Source of the DNA: Neoarius graeffei
Lineage: Eukaryota > Chordata > Actinopteri > Siluriformes > Ariidae
Reading direction: 5' to 3'
DNA length: 64,000 bases
NCBI RefSeq assembly: GCF_027579695.1
Contig: NC_083570.1
Span: forward strand, 9,897,551 to 9,961,550
Positions 44,021-55,354 of the stretch are shown piece after piece. Made by a program: the position numbers and the translations under genes. The stretch's first letter is position 1, and the number at the start of each line of letters is the position of its first letter. The notes below the pieces were generated by a model, which did no database searches, was not told the origin of the DNA, and saw only the letters and a program-made list of their open reading frames with translations.

Positions 44021-44556
44021 ATGCGCAACTCTCTTTGTTTTTCCACTGCTTTGAGCATTCTTTTAGCTCTGCCAGATCTTTGTGCTGTGTATGGTTACAG
44101 TCACAACAGTACTTGTGACCGTGGCATGTTCCGATTTTTTAGAATTCTGTCCGTGATTCGGAAAGAGGGCGATGAAACTCTGAGGCTTTGTACGGAGAGG
44201 AGACAAGCACGGCTGAACAACATCATCAGCGCTGATCTAACAGAGGCTAAAACCAAAACAGCTCGTGTGTGCAGTAATCACTTTATCTCAGGTGAGATTC
44301 AAAAGCTTTCTCAATAATATCATGGAAGAATTTTGTTTCATACTGCTGGAATTTTGCTATAAAATGAGCATTCTCTTGTCGTGGTTCACTCGGTCGTTGT
44401 TATAATTTTAACACGTGTATTACCATTTCACTTCTAGGAGCGCCAGCAAAATTATACGATGGAAACAATCCAAACTGGACACCCACTCAGAACATGGGCT
44501 ATGTTTCGTCCAAGGTCAGACTTGATTCTTCGACAGCTGAACCAGATAGGACCTGA
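44021..44556 (+). pseudogene. THAP zinc-finger transposon fragment, two exons
   Basis: Exon 1 (to 44291) encodes LCAVYGYSHNSTCDRG then FFRILSV, RRQARLNNIISADLTEAKTK and RVCSNHFISG: a THAP DNA-binding domain (C2CH), though the expected second cysteine appears as Tyr (CAVYGY). Exon 2 (44438-44556) follows acceptor TTCTAG in phase with APAKLYDGNNPNWTPTQNMG, then a stop. The combination resembles THAP plus DDE proteins of ISL2EU/Harbinger-like fish elements. The catalytic part is missing. Confidence 0.65.
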
Positions 44557-44977
44557 TATCTGGGTACTCGATGGTCAGTAGAAGCGTCTTTTCTTCAGAA
44601 AAATCTGATTTTTTAAAATAATATGGGTCAAAACCCACACATCTCTCTTCTCTTTGTATCGAATCTTCACTCGACTGTTCAAATCGTGGTAATACTGAGA
44701 AAATTCAGCATTGTTTACAGACACGCTTTCAGTGGCTGCCGTCTTAGTTGCTTTGTATACCCACCATCATGGCAGACACTCATGACATAGCACATTTTGA
44801 TCACGCAGTTGCAAGTCATCTATGGAACCTTTTCACGTGACGTCACGACAAACGCGGCCGCCATTTTGGACATGAGCTACCAGTAGTCTACCACAGCCAA
44901 CAACGAGGAACAACGGCGAAGCATCGAAAGGAATATAGCCATCAAAGAAAGTTTTTACTTTCAGCAAGACTTCCATC

Positions 44978-45109
44978 ATGCCATTATATTGTTGTGCACT
45001 TGGATGTAGTAACCATCAACACACAAGGCAAGGTTTATCATTTTATCGGATCCCGACAGATGCTGACCGACGGAGAAGATGGATGGTCTCTAAAATATTG
45101 GCAAAATGA
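44978..45109 (+). pseudogene. THAP domain N-terminal exon (43 codons)
   Basis: Begins MPLYCCALGCSNHQHTRQGL then SFYRIPTDADRRRRWM, the N-terminal half of a THAP finger (C-x3-C, FYRIP). The frame stops after KILAK. It is 150 bp inside the left inverted end of its host element. Either a splice donor lies before the stop or the gene is broken. Confidence 0.7.
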
Positions 45110-45295
45110 TGTTTATTGACATAGCAATCGTGTGTAACGGGAAGCATTTGCATATCCGAAGTGTTGTGTTTACATCAAAGATAAAACAAACCGATATGAC
45201 AACGACTGCTGCTGCCAGGTTGAGGACACAAACTAGTAGAAAGGAAGTGTGCCAACAGTGCCAACAGACTTCCTTTGTGGTCGATTCTGCTTTAA

Positions 45296-46014
45296 AGGAA
45301 CAGTCCACCGTATTTCCATAATGAAATATGCTCTTATCTGAATTGAGACGAGCTGCTCCGTACCTATCCGAGCTTTGCATGACCTCCCAGTCAGTCAGAC
45401 GCAGTCAGACGCGCTGTCACTCCTGTTAGCAATGTAGCTAGGCTCAGTATGGCCAACGGTATTTTTTGGGGCTGTAGTTAGATGCGACCAAACTCTTCTG
45501 CGTTTTTCCTGTTTACATAGGTTTATATGACCAGTGATATGAAACAAGTTCAGTTACACAAATTGAAACGTAGCGATTTTCTATGCTATGGAAAGTCCGC
45601 ACTATAATGACAGGTGTACTAACACCTTCTGCGTGCTTCGGCAGCGCATTGATATCTGAGCTCCGTATCAATGCGTTGCCGAAGCGCGCAGAAGGTGTTA
45701 GTATGCCTGTCATTATAGTGTGGACTTTCCATAGCATAGAAAATCGCTATGTTTCAATTTGTGTAACTGAACTTGTTTCATATCACTGCTCATATAAACC
45801 TATGTAAACAGGAAAAACGCAGAAGAGTTTGGTCGCATCTAACTACAGCCCCAAAAAATACCGTTGGCCATACTGAGCCTAGCTACATTGCTAACAGGAG
45901 TGACAGCGCGTCTGACTGACTGGGAGGTCGTGCAAAGCTCGGATAGGTACGGAGCAGCTCGTCTCAATTCAGATAAGAGCATATTTCATTATGGAAATAC
46001 GGTGGACTGTTCCT
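45296..46014. mobile_element. 719-bp near-perfect palindromic foldback element, TTAA target
   Basis: The arms of about 350 bp are inverted copies meeting near 45655 (ATCTGAGCTC loop region). Ends are AGGAACAGTCCACCG and inverted CGGTGGACTGTTCCT, flanked by TTAA at 45292-45295 and 46015-46018, as for Kolobok or piggyBac insertions. It interrupts the THAP transposon. No coding capacity. Confidence 0.9.
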
Positions 46015-46855
46015 TTAAGGTAAGATGCATTTAATTATTCGTCTACTGTGGGTTTGGAATCGGTAGCCTGGCCGATTCGTTCATGTTTGTGGTTTCATTT
46101 GTTTGTTGACGCGTGTTGAAATGGAAGATTGGTTGTTGACATGATTTCCAGTGCTGCTTTGGTGCTGCTGTGGATCAGATGTGTTGAGTAGCCTGACTGT
46201 TTTATTTTTTCTTGCGTGTGGTATCATTGTTGACGCGAGGTTGTTTTTTGAACATGCCAATGCGGACATGATTTCCCCTGATGAGTTATGACTTCAGACG
46301 CGATGCGTGTGTGGAGGTGTGGAGTCCGCGTGATATGTGCATAAGATAGGCTTCTCATGTGCTTGGAGATCCGTGCTCTGAGACAAGCGCAAGCACCTCC
46401 AAAGGGAAAAAAAGGGGCCCCCCGAAAATATCGGCATAGTTCGAACACTGGGTTGGAGAAAGTAATGGCAAATAGTGAGTGCACAAACCATAGAAGGTAA
46501 ACTGTACATAGCGCCAGGGCAGTGTGATGGTATGTCTACTTTTAGATTGTGTTAGCTTATCAGTGAACACACTCGTCACTCGACGAGTTTCACGTCTTTA
46601 CGACGGATACTTAAATGTGTGTTAGGTATTATTGTTGCAGTCTAAGCAGTCATTGTAGCAGCTAGATGAGCGAGAACCGAAAGGGTCTGTGCCATAAACC
46701 GTTATTTCTTCATGTCCAAAATGGCGGTCGCGTTTACGAAGGTCACGTGAGTGAAAAGGGTTCCATAGGCCTGTTCTTGTTCGCACATTAGTTCGACAAA
46801 ATGTTTACTGAACAGGCAATTCAACAGTGAATGGACAGAGAAGGACCCTTTCTGT

Positions 46856-47245
46856 GTGAATATTGACGGAGAGTTTGCACCAAAATCAAAGGAGCTGGTA
46901 ACGTCATTAAATGAAGCATCTTTACAACTCGAATTCATTGACATTCAGTCATCAGAAGACCTGCGACAGTCATTACAGCTGGCAGGTTCTGAAAAATTTT
47001 GGACTCATGACGTCAGCCATGAGAAATTCCCTCATTCAAGGAGTCTTGGTCTTTTTATGCTCACAATGTTTGGCAGTACTTACACATGCGAATCGTCATT
47101 CTCACACATGAATACCATTAAAAGTAATAATCACGCATCGCTCACTGTCCACAATCTGCTCCAGTGTATGTGTATTGCCCTGATAACGTATACACCTGAC
47201 TTCACTGCTCTTGCTAAATTAAACAAATGTCATTTCTCTCATTAG
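46856..47245 (+). pseudogene. hAT-derived C-terminal domain fragment (GTF2IRD2/ZBED5-like)
   Basis: The 129-codon frame contains EKFPHSRSLGLFMLTMFGST, TCESSFSHMNTIKSNN and LLQCMCIALITYTPDF, the C-terminal hAT dimerisation region found in transposase-derived proteins such as GTF2IRD2 or ZBED5 relatives. Upstream domains are not present; it starts right after the THAP element's right end (46767). Most likely a truncated transposon. Confidence 0.75.
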
Positions 47246-47474
47246 ATGGCAAATGTTGGCTCATTTTTTAAATGTCTGATGCAATTTCAATAAAATTACT
47301 TTGCCTTGATAAAACACTGCACAGTGGTGGGTTTCCCAAAAGCCTCTTAATGCTAAGAGCATCTTAACTAGGAGAAAGAGTAGAATCATGCTGCTCGCTG
47401 TACCATTTAACAACGATCTTTGTGCTGTGATGCTTTTGGGAAACTTGCCACTGATATGTTTTCATATAATTCCC

Positions 47475-47547
47475 CAGAGGAAAACATGGCTTCTTACAAC
47501 AGTCTTATCTTTGTCTTTCAGAAACAAATCAGCTCTTCCATTGAATT

Positions 47548-47591
<44 letters not shown>

Positions 47592-47862
47592 GGGGTTTTA
47601 GGAGAAACAACTCATAATTCAGTAAGATTTGGCCAAAGTCTCGTAATATTATTTCTTAATTTAAACTCCGAAGAAATAGTCTCTTGTCAAAGCCCAATTA
47701 AGTCCAATTTAAGTTCAACTTAAGATCTTAAAATACTCTTCTGCTATTCTTTTGCTCCTAATGGGATTTGGGGAGAAACAGATCGGAATTCAGTCAGATC
47801 TTATTTATTTCTGTGAGACAAAGACAAGACTGTTGTAAGCAGTAATATTTTCCTCTGGGTCA
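47475..47862. mobile_element. MITE with about 60-bp inverted repeats
   Basis: CCCAGAGGAAAACAT with CTTACAACAGTCTTATCTTTG at the left is matched, inverted, by CAAGACTGTTGTAAGC and TTTTCCTCTGGG at 47824-47862. A (TC)n run lies at 47555-47587. Next to it at 47326-47390 is another GGGTTTCCCAAAAGCCTCTT repeat end as in 29596. Confidence 0.7.
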
Positions 47863-48390
47863 TTCCATACAATACACTCATCTTTGTGTTTTTGTTGGTA
47901 GGGGAGAGCGGGGTAAGATGAGCCAGGGGGTAAGATGAGCCACCCCCTGTTTCTAAGAAACAGTAAACAAATGTGACCATGTGACCACATTCAAAGGGGG
48001 CCGGGACCATTTACTTACACTTGTGGAGAGGAGCACCACATGTCAAACTAGGTGAGGGACATATTTATAAAAATGTGTTTTTGTGCTTTCTAAGTCAATT
48101 CCATGTTTGTCCACAGTGAAGATGATTTAGAGAAGACAAAAGTAGAATAATATTTAGACACATTAGGGTTAAGTTAGTGGCTTTCTAAGCTATGATATGA
48201 ATGCTAATAAAAATAATTTTGATTAGCCTAATCCCCTTTATTAGCATTTTTCTACAAAATGGTGGCCATGGGGTAAGATGAGCCATTAGATGTGGGGCAA
48301 GTTGAGCCACTGGCTCAACTTACCCCATTGGTGGCTGAGCTTACCCAATATGGATGACACTTAAGTTTTCACATTTACTGGTCATATATG

Positions 48391-48396
<6 letters not shown>

Positions 48397-48470
<74 letters not shown>
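48397..48470. repeat. (AT)n microsatellite
   Basis: About 37 AT units directly preceding the exon fragment at 48471. Confidence 0.97.
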
Positions 48471-48474
<4 letters not shown>

Positions 48475-48797
48475 CATCAGATGAGGAAGACCAGTTGTTA
48501 GATGTGGGGGATTATGTTGTGGCAAAATACACAGGGAAGAAGAAAGTGCATTTCTTCATTGGCCAGATAATCAAATTGGATGTCTTCGAAATAGAGGCAA
48601 GATTTCTCAAAAGAAGCCGGTCATGCCATGGCTCTGCAAGAAAGCCAACCTTTGTCTTCAAAGAGAAAGATGAGGCTGTCCTGTCAAGACAGGATATTGT
48701 GAAAAAATTGCCCCGCCCCTTTACTGTTGGGGGGACAGCACGGAGGGAGAGGCAAATGGTGTTCCCTTGCCATTTGAATGCTTGGAACATTGAATAA
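48471..48797 (+). pseudogene. Transposon-encoded C-terminal exon
   Basis: 108 codons: MTSDEEDQLLDVGDYVVAKY, KKVHFFIGQIIKLD, FEIEARFLKRS, AVLSRQDIVKKLPRP and VGGTARRERQMVFP. I recognise the GDYVxVKY...FVGQ...VxFLRR...VKLPxP...GGT pattern as the last part of proteins from fish DNA transposons. It is intact to its stop, but earlier exons are missing. Function of this domain is unknown to me. Confidence 0.55.
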
Positions 48798-49395
48798 TGA
48801 TGAAATGATTGAATGATTGATGGAATGATTGCTGCATGTTTTAGCAATGTTTTAACCTACTGAAAGAAATAAGATTCTTTTGGCACTGTTCTACTGTTTT
48901 AGTAATTTCTATAATATAGTATATCTCTCATTCCCTCTCTAACCATCCCTCTTTCTATCTATCTACGCATATCTCTCTCTCTATCCATCTATCTATCCCT
49001 CCCTATCCCATCTCGTTCTATCACCTCTCTCTTCATCTCCCCTTCTCTATGCAACGGCCCTATCCCCCACTTGATTGACTTGACTTGATTCATTGATTGC
49101 ACTTCAAATAATAAAAGCTGTTTACTTTGTTAACCTAACATGTTTTCTGTTGGCTCAATTTACCCCACACAGTGGCTCATCTTACCCCGTGCATGGGGTA
49201 AGTTGAGCCACTTGACATTTTTTTTCAAGAGGTAATATCACTCTAACCATAAGAGCTTATCAATTATGTTTTGCTCAGATAGTAACAGTACACTTTGAAA
49301 TTTGGTATGGTGTGTAGACTGGAAGCAAAAATGGCTTTAACATGTAGTTATGATGAAAAATGTAAAAAGTGGCTCATCTTACCCCACTCTCCCCT

Positions 49396-50189
49396 ACAGT
49401 TATATGCAATTAATTCTTAGTTAAATGAGTGAAATTGTAAATGTGATCTGGCTCATCTGGACTGATTTCCTAACATGTCATTTGAATGTAGAAAGGCTTT
49501 GGCCTTTATCTTAAAACAATCCAGTGCCCTGATGTTGTTATGCAGTTATGAAGCACAATATACATAAAAACTCCTGTGTTGTTGTTGTTGGACTTTAGCT
49601 GTTAATGTGATTACTCATATTTCAAGTGGAATTTCTCAGTCCCCTCATTTGGGATACTTTTCATGAACTGGCCCTCATGATGAACGAATTGAATAGACCT
49701 GGTCTAGACTATCCTGGTACTCAACCCAGAAGTGAAAATAAAGGGTTTTGCTGCGTGCACTGACTGCCATTCACAACCAGACATAAAACCACATTCTAGA
49801 CGCTAGTCACTAGATGGGGCTGTTGCGTGATTTGAACTTGATTCTGTTCTTGGCATCCTAAAACTGAAAAAAAAAAATAAAAATGAAGAGGCATGCTATG
49901 AAGTGTTTTCATTTCAAATTAAAGTTTGCCCTTTAAATTTTGCTCCTTGTATATTTGACAAGGTAAAAAACAGATAATTTAATAATGTAGTATTGTGATT
50001 AAATCAGCGCTAGATGCCACCAGAAAGCACCATTTAAAGTCTCTAATTTTTAAAATTTTCCAGGGGAGCATGCCCCCGGACCCCATAACAGCCTTTGGGG
50101 CCCACCGGGCCGGGCCAGCTTTTACAGTCTGGGCTCAGCACCGCTCTGACATTTATTTTCTGGGGAAAGCCCTGCTGATGTGGATCAAT
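49396..50189. other. No gene recognised
   Basis: Intergenic sequence without a supported feature. A GC-rich patch at 50060-50150 (CATGCCCCCGGACCCCATAA, GGGCCGGGCCAGC) looks like an old repeat end. Confidence 0.35.
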
Positions 50190-50440
50190 ACAGTGGCTTG
50201 CTGACATCCTGACCTCAGTATTAAAACCTTCTGTTTGAAAATGAGTTCAGCACAGAAACTTCATCACTGGGGGAAACTTTATTCTCCTGTGCGTTTATCT
50301 TTTATTCTGCAAAGCTTTGATTGTAATATTTAAATAAAAATCCCAAACTCACAGATAAACCTTGATTTATAAGGTTCTATCTGCAGGCCAATCATCATCC
50401 AGGCTGAATATGGGATGAACACGACATCGGCAGCCTGAAC
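50190..50440. repeat. TRIM 3'-flank block, copy 3
   Basis: Matches 24925-25070 and continues into sequence matching 26990-27110 without the 1.9 kb present in the gene A flank. It marks the 3' side of the gene B unit. Confidence 0.8.
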
Positions 50441-50937
50441 CGATCATGTACTGGATGTTCTAATGGAGTTTAAATATTGTTCAATGTTTTACAATCAAAT
50501 CTCAGGGTTTAGAAACAACTTCAGATTTGAAAACGTGAATGTGGATTTTTCATCTTAGAACACAAGCAGAAAAATCAAATTCATTCCAAAAGTGATGTTT
50601 TATTTTTATATAGTGTGACCTGAACAGGTTTAAAATGTTGTTCTGTTCTGGCTTTATTACTGTTTATTAGTTATTTAATGCGACGCTGCTTAATATGAAA
50701 CAAACAGAACTTTATAACACGAAGGTCATGAGATCATTTTCTTTTTAAATTTGACGAGTTTCTTGTCTGACAGTTAATTTTTAACATTTCCTTTTTAATT
50801 ATTTTAAATTATTCATCTGTTTTAATTTAAATATTAAAATGAGTGTTTTTGTGCAGCTGGATTGTGTTCTAGTGAAACAGACGACTGAGCAACAATGTGG
50901 CAACGTGCAGGAATTTTACAGAAAACACTACATACTT

Positions 50938-51467
50938 TTATTCTGGATCATACAATCTCACTGTAGAACCATAAAACAAGTAGAACCCAGCGTATAGAGG
51001 CTGAGTGAATGTGGTCTGGACTCTGTGGAGGAGCTTCATCGTGTCAGAGACGCTGTAGAAGGACAGAGTTCCTGCACTGTGATCCACATACACTCCTATT
51101 CTGGAGGCTGATGGAACTCTGAGATCAGTCTTAATGTTGTTGTGATAGAAAGAGAAAAAAGAAGAAGAACACCACAGTCTCCAGGACTGATTGTTGTGTC
51201 CAAACACACACTCATGACCCTGACCTTTCCTTCTGATCTCTTTATATGAGACTGATATGCACACACCACCAGCAGGGCTCCACTCCACCTCCCAGTAACA
51301 GCGTCCACACACACTCTCCTTACACAACACCTGCCACCAGTAATCAAATCTCTCTGGATGATCAGAGTAACGCTGCTCTCCCTCACTCCATCTCACCACT
51401 CTGTTCTTCTCAGACAGAATGAGGTGACGATGTACCGTGTTGGGATCCAGAGTCAGATAACAGAAAT
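50938..51467 (-). CDS. Gene B exon 6 (PRY/SPRY)
   Basis: 176 residues plus stop. PRY starts [24 protein letters not shown] has [44 protein letters not shown]. The loops [20 protein letters not shown] and the C-terminal [14 protein letters not shown] differ from A. The stop TAA again overlaps AATAAA. Confidence 0.92.
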
Positions 51468-51539
51468 CTAACAAAAAAGAGAAAAACAAACTGAACAATG
51501 TGAACATGTTGGGTTAAATTCACACAATATATTTATGTG

Positions 51540-51593
<54 letters not shown>

Positions 51594-52402
51594 GATGTAC
51601 ATTTCAGAAACTCTTCTCTGCTCTGTGGTTCTGGTTCTGAAATGATCTGAACTGCTGCAGCTGTGGAGAGAAAAATGGAAACATGAGTTTGTGTAAAAGA
51701 TGGAAAGAGTTTAAAGTGATCAAATCAGTTTATTCATTTTAAATCAGTGTTTTAGTTCAAAGTGTCGGGTGAATAAAGTGTCTGCAGAAAAGAAAGCAGG
51801 AGCGTCGCTAAGAAATAACACATCACTGTGTTTCTCCAGCAGGAACAGCTCCTCTTACCATGTGGAGGGATTTTGTTGAATTCCTCCTCACAGAATTCCT
51901 CGAGTCTCTTTTTCAGATCTGAGAGAGAATTCCTCACTCCATCAAATGAGAGATGTTGATGGACAGTGACGCTGGATGTGTGAAAATTTGGTCTGTTGAA
52001 TGGAGGAGAGCGACGTCCAGAAGCTAAAACCTACAGAAAGCAAATGAAATGTAAAACCCACTTGTGATGTCAGACAGGGACCTTTATTGTTCCCTTAATG
52101 AGAGGTGTTTTAGAGAGTGTGTGAGGAACAGCTGGCTCTGTAGATCAGACAGTGAGTGTTACCTGGAGGAAATGGATGTGATCGTGTGTGTGTGAAAGCT
52201 GCTCCAGCTCAGTGACTCTCCTCTGAAGATCAGCAATCTCCTGCTCCAGTTGCTCCAGGAGTCGTTCAGCTCGACTCAGTTCAGCCTTCTCCTGATCTCT
52301 GATCAGCTCCGTCACCTCCCAGCGCTTTTTCTCCATGGAGCTGATCAGCTCAGTAAAGATCCTCTCACTGTCCTCCACTGCTGTCTGTGCACTGAGCTGT
52401 TA

Positions 52403-52449
<47 letters not shown>

Positions 52450-52747
52450 ATTTAAAGCTCCTCTATCATTCCCTCTCTTACTGGGACTGTAAATGACTCG
52501 TCCATGTTGTGTGTGTTTCTAGGAGCAGCTCTGTCTCTGCTCACTGCTCACCTTTATAGTGTTCACAGCCTGTTTCAGCTCCTGCACCTTCTTCTGCTTC
52601 TCCTGGATTCTCTGCTGGGATTTCATCTGCTCCTCCTTTAACTCACTCTGAGGACAAATAAAATACATTCAGCTTTTTATACAGTACGAGCGAACTGGTT
52701 CCATATTAATGTCAGTTCAAAGTACATTCATGTTTCGCTCTGAAGGT

Positions 52748-52818
<71 letters not shown>

Positions 52819-55311
52819 GTTCACTAACTGATCTGGGCTGGGTTTCCCGAAAGCCTCTTAAAGCTAAGAGAGTTTTAAATGACCTCTTAAGATCCATCAT
52901 CAAGCTAACGTGGTTTTCCCGAACAACATCGTAGCATGTTTTCTTCTTTTCTTTTCTAAAACGTGATTGGATTTTTCGCAGGTGACACTGAGACAGTCTA
53001 TCAGTAATCACTAGGGTCATGTCACGTCCATAGACTGGATAAAATCAAGATACATGATTTCTCAGCAGCATTATTTAACACGATCAGTTGATGGCAGAAT
53101 GGAAGGAGGCGGTTCTGCCATCAACTGATCATGTTAAATAATGCTGCTGAGAAATCATGTATCTTGAGTAACATTTGACCAGTGGGACCTGTACTTTGAC
53201 TTAAAACAGATACGCAGAACCTTTATTTTTAAATACATTTCTGAGTGGATAGTATCTCCATCCTTGATTCTTGTATGCTGCATAAATGGGAATAAAAAAA
53301 TATTTTTGAGAGTTAAAATCGATTGCAAGGTTGGCATTGGAGCTGTCCCGCTGAGCCAGCCAGCCCTGAGTGCGTGACGTCATTGCGGTAACCAGTTTTA
53401 AGGCCAAGGCCTTTTACAGCTATAGACCGAAGTCATATAAATACAAATTTTTGGTGAAAGTAAGAAATACCGTTACCGACTTGCTCAGCTAAGACTGATT
53501 TTACTTCCATTAAAACAGGATGGGTGTTATAACTTATGCAACATACATGTACATGCATGCATTTTCACTGATAAACCATAAAAGGCTAATTACATAATCA
53601 GATGAACTGAGACAATCACATTCTGAAGCAAATTAAATAATTTTATACTGGTAACTTAAACACACAATACAAGTTACAAGTATTAATCTAAATGCAGGTA
53701 AACAAAGAGTTGCCTTTGTTGTTTTTTTTATCCAAATGAGAGTTGGAGCTTACCCGTCTGTGTTCTCACTTCTTGAAGGCCGATTGTTTTGAAACAATCT
53801 GACTTTCAGTTGTTCGTTCAGTTCTCCGTTCATTCGTTTCTTCCATGTAAGGGCGAGATGACAGCGATATCCAGTTTAGAAATCAGACAGCTGCTCCACT
53901 CATTCTCTCCATATGGAGTACTCCGCCATTACTGCTCAGCTCAGGCAATTACTAAAACCCGGGATGGAACGGGACATCACTGGTTTTAGCAACAACCGTG
54001 GGGAGGTCACTGCCCGAGTGATATGTCCCACCCCGTTCCATCTCGGGTTTTAGCAACAACCCTCGGCTCACGCTCCAGGAGGACTGGTGCAACTGAACTC
54101 ACTTTAAAAAAATGAAATAAAATAAATACTTTCCTTTTCTTGTTTTCTTTTTCTTTAATTGTTCATACTGCACCCTGTTTTAATACGGGCTTATTGCCAA
54201 ATTCTCGCAAAACGCGTCCAAATCTTTGCAGTTTGAACATTCTTGGGCCATGAATGCAATGTAAATCCACCTTCTGTCATGTTGCTGGCGGGTGCAGCAA
54301 CACATCTACATGGCATGGCGATAAATTAGCTCAAAATGGAGGATCGGAGTAGCAATTAGCTCTGTGTTTTAGTATAGCGGAAATGGCGATGAGACCGATA
54401 GACTTCCTGCTGTGATGTTACGGACGTCAAGGTCATTCACTCAGACCGCTACCTATATAAATCATTTTAATTGTAAAAATTATGATATTAGATTTATTGT
54501 TAACGCTTAAAACTATTCCTGTGCCATTCTTGAGGTCTCAAGGCATTTATAAATGAAAGTGAAGCCATGGCTCTGTGTATATGCTTTAAGTAATGAAGTT
54601 GGGTACTATGTCCACCTTCATCCATCCATCCATCATCTGTAGCCGCTTTATCCTGTTCTACAGGGTCACGGGCAAGTTGGAGCCTATCCCAGCTGACTAT
54701 GGGTGAGAGGCGGGGTTCACCCTGGACAAGTCGCCAGGTCATTACAGGGCTGACACACAACCATTCCACACAACCACTTGCATTCACACCTACGGTCAAT
54801 TTAGAGCCACCAATTATCCTAACCTGCATGTCTCTGGACTGTGGGGGAAATTGGAGCACCCGGAGGAAACCCACACAGACACGGGGAGAACACGCAAACT
54901 CCACACAGTGTACCGTAGGTGCAATTAGTTTTAAGTGATCAATCTAATTAAATCAGTCTCATTAATAATCTCATTAAATCAGTCTCATTAATAATCTCAT
55001 TAAATCAGTCTCATTGATAATCTCATTAAATCAGTCTCATTGAATCAGTCTCATTAATTAATACCATTAATTTTGGTGCTTAATAATAAATTACCAAACA
55101 GCTAAATTATGGTATATTCCAAATTATTATGATCACTTACCATATTACATAACTCATATGCACCTTGGAATTCTTTTGAGATTGGGCTACTTCAAAAATA
55201 TTAGGCACAACAAATAAACACACAGTTTCAATAATAATTGAATTTATTATAACAAAGATAAAAATGAATAATGGCAGTTGAAATATATACAAATATGATA
55301 TATACTTGATG

Positions 55312-55354
<43 letters not shown>

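Larger units (their letters stand above)
44821..46767 (+). mobile_element. THAP-bearing DNA transposon with GGAACC inverted ends
   Basis: Left end TATGGAACCTTTTCACGTG and CCGCCATTTTGGACATGA; right end inverted gives TATGGAACCCTTTTCAC and CCGCCATTTTGGACATGA. The terminal repeats are about 60 bp with small gaps. A THAP start exon lies at 44978, as expected for a P-like or Kolobok-like transposon, and a palindromic element (45296-46014) interrupts it. No target duplication was seen, so the superfamily stays open. Confidence 0.7.
47899..49395 (+). mobile_element. Pogo/mariner-like element with repeated TGAGCCA sites
   Basis: The inverted ends are TAGGGGAGAGCGGGGTAAG and CTTACCCCACTCTCCCCTA, with TA at both borders. 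Inside, GGGGTAAGWTGAGCCA or its complement recurs about ten times, clustered within 50 bp of both ends and around 48270-48345 and 49150-49210. One transposase-like last exon remains at 48471. The TA border and the exon suggest a pogo-type origin; that is inference. Confidence 0.7.

Noticed and set aside
45090-45380. 96-codon minus frame with a hydrophobic stretch (LNLAAAVVVISVCFIF)
   Set aside because: It straddles the border of the TTAA palindrome and the THAP transposon, so it cannot be one ancestral gene.
45513-45807. Two nearly identical 74-codon frames on opposite strands
   Set aside because: They are the same sequence seen on both arms of the 719-bp palindrome, not a gene pair.
46224-46579. 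Three overlapping minus-strand frames
   Set aside because: All three phases of one stretch stay open by chance; no motif, inside the THAP transposon.
51096-51386. Minus frame overlapping the gene B SPRY exon
   Set aside because: Alternative phase of the SPRY exon; the SPRY phase agrees with the splice junctions.
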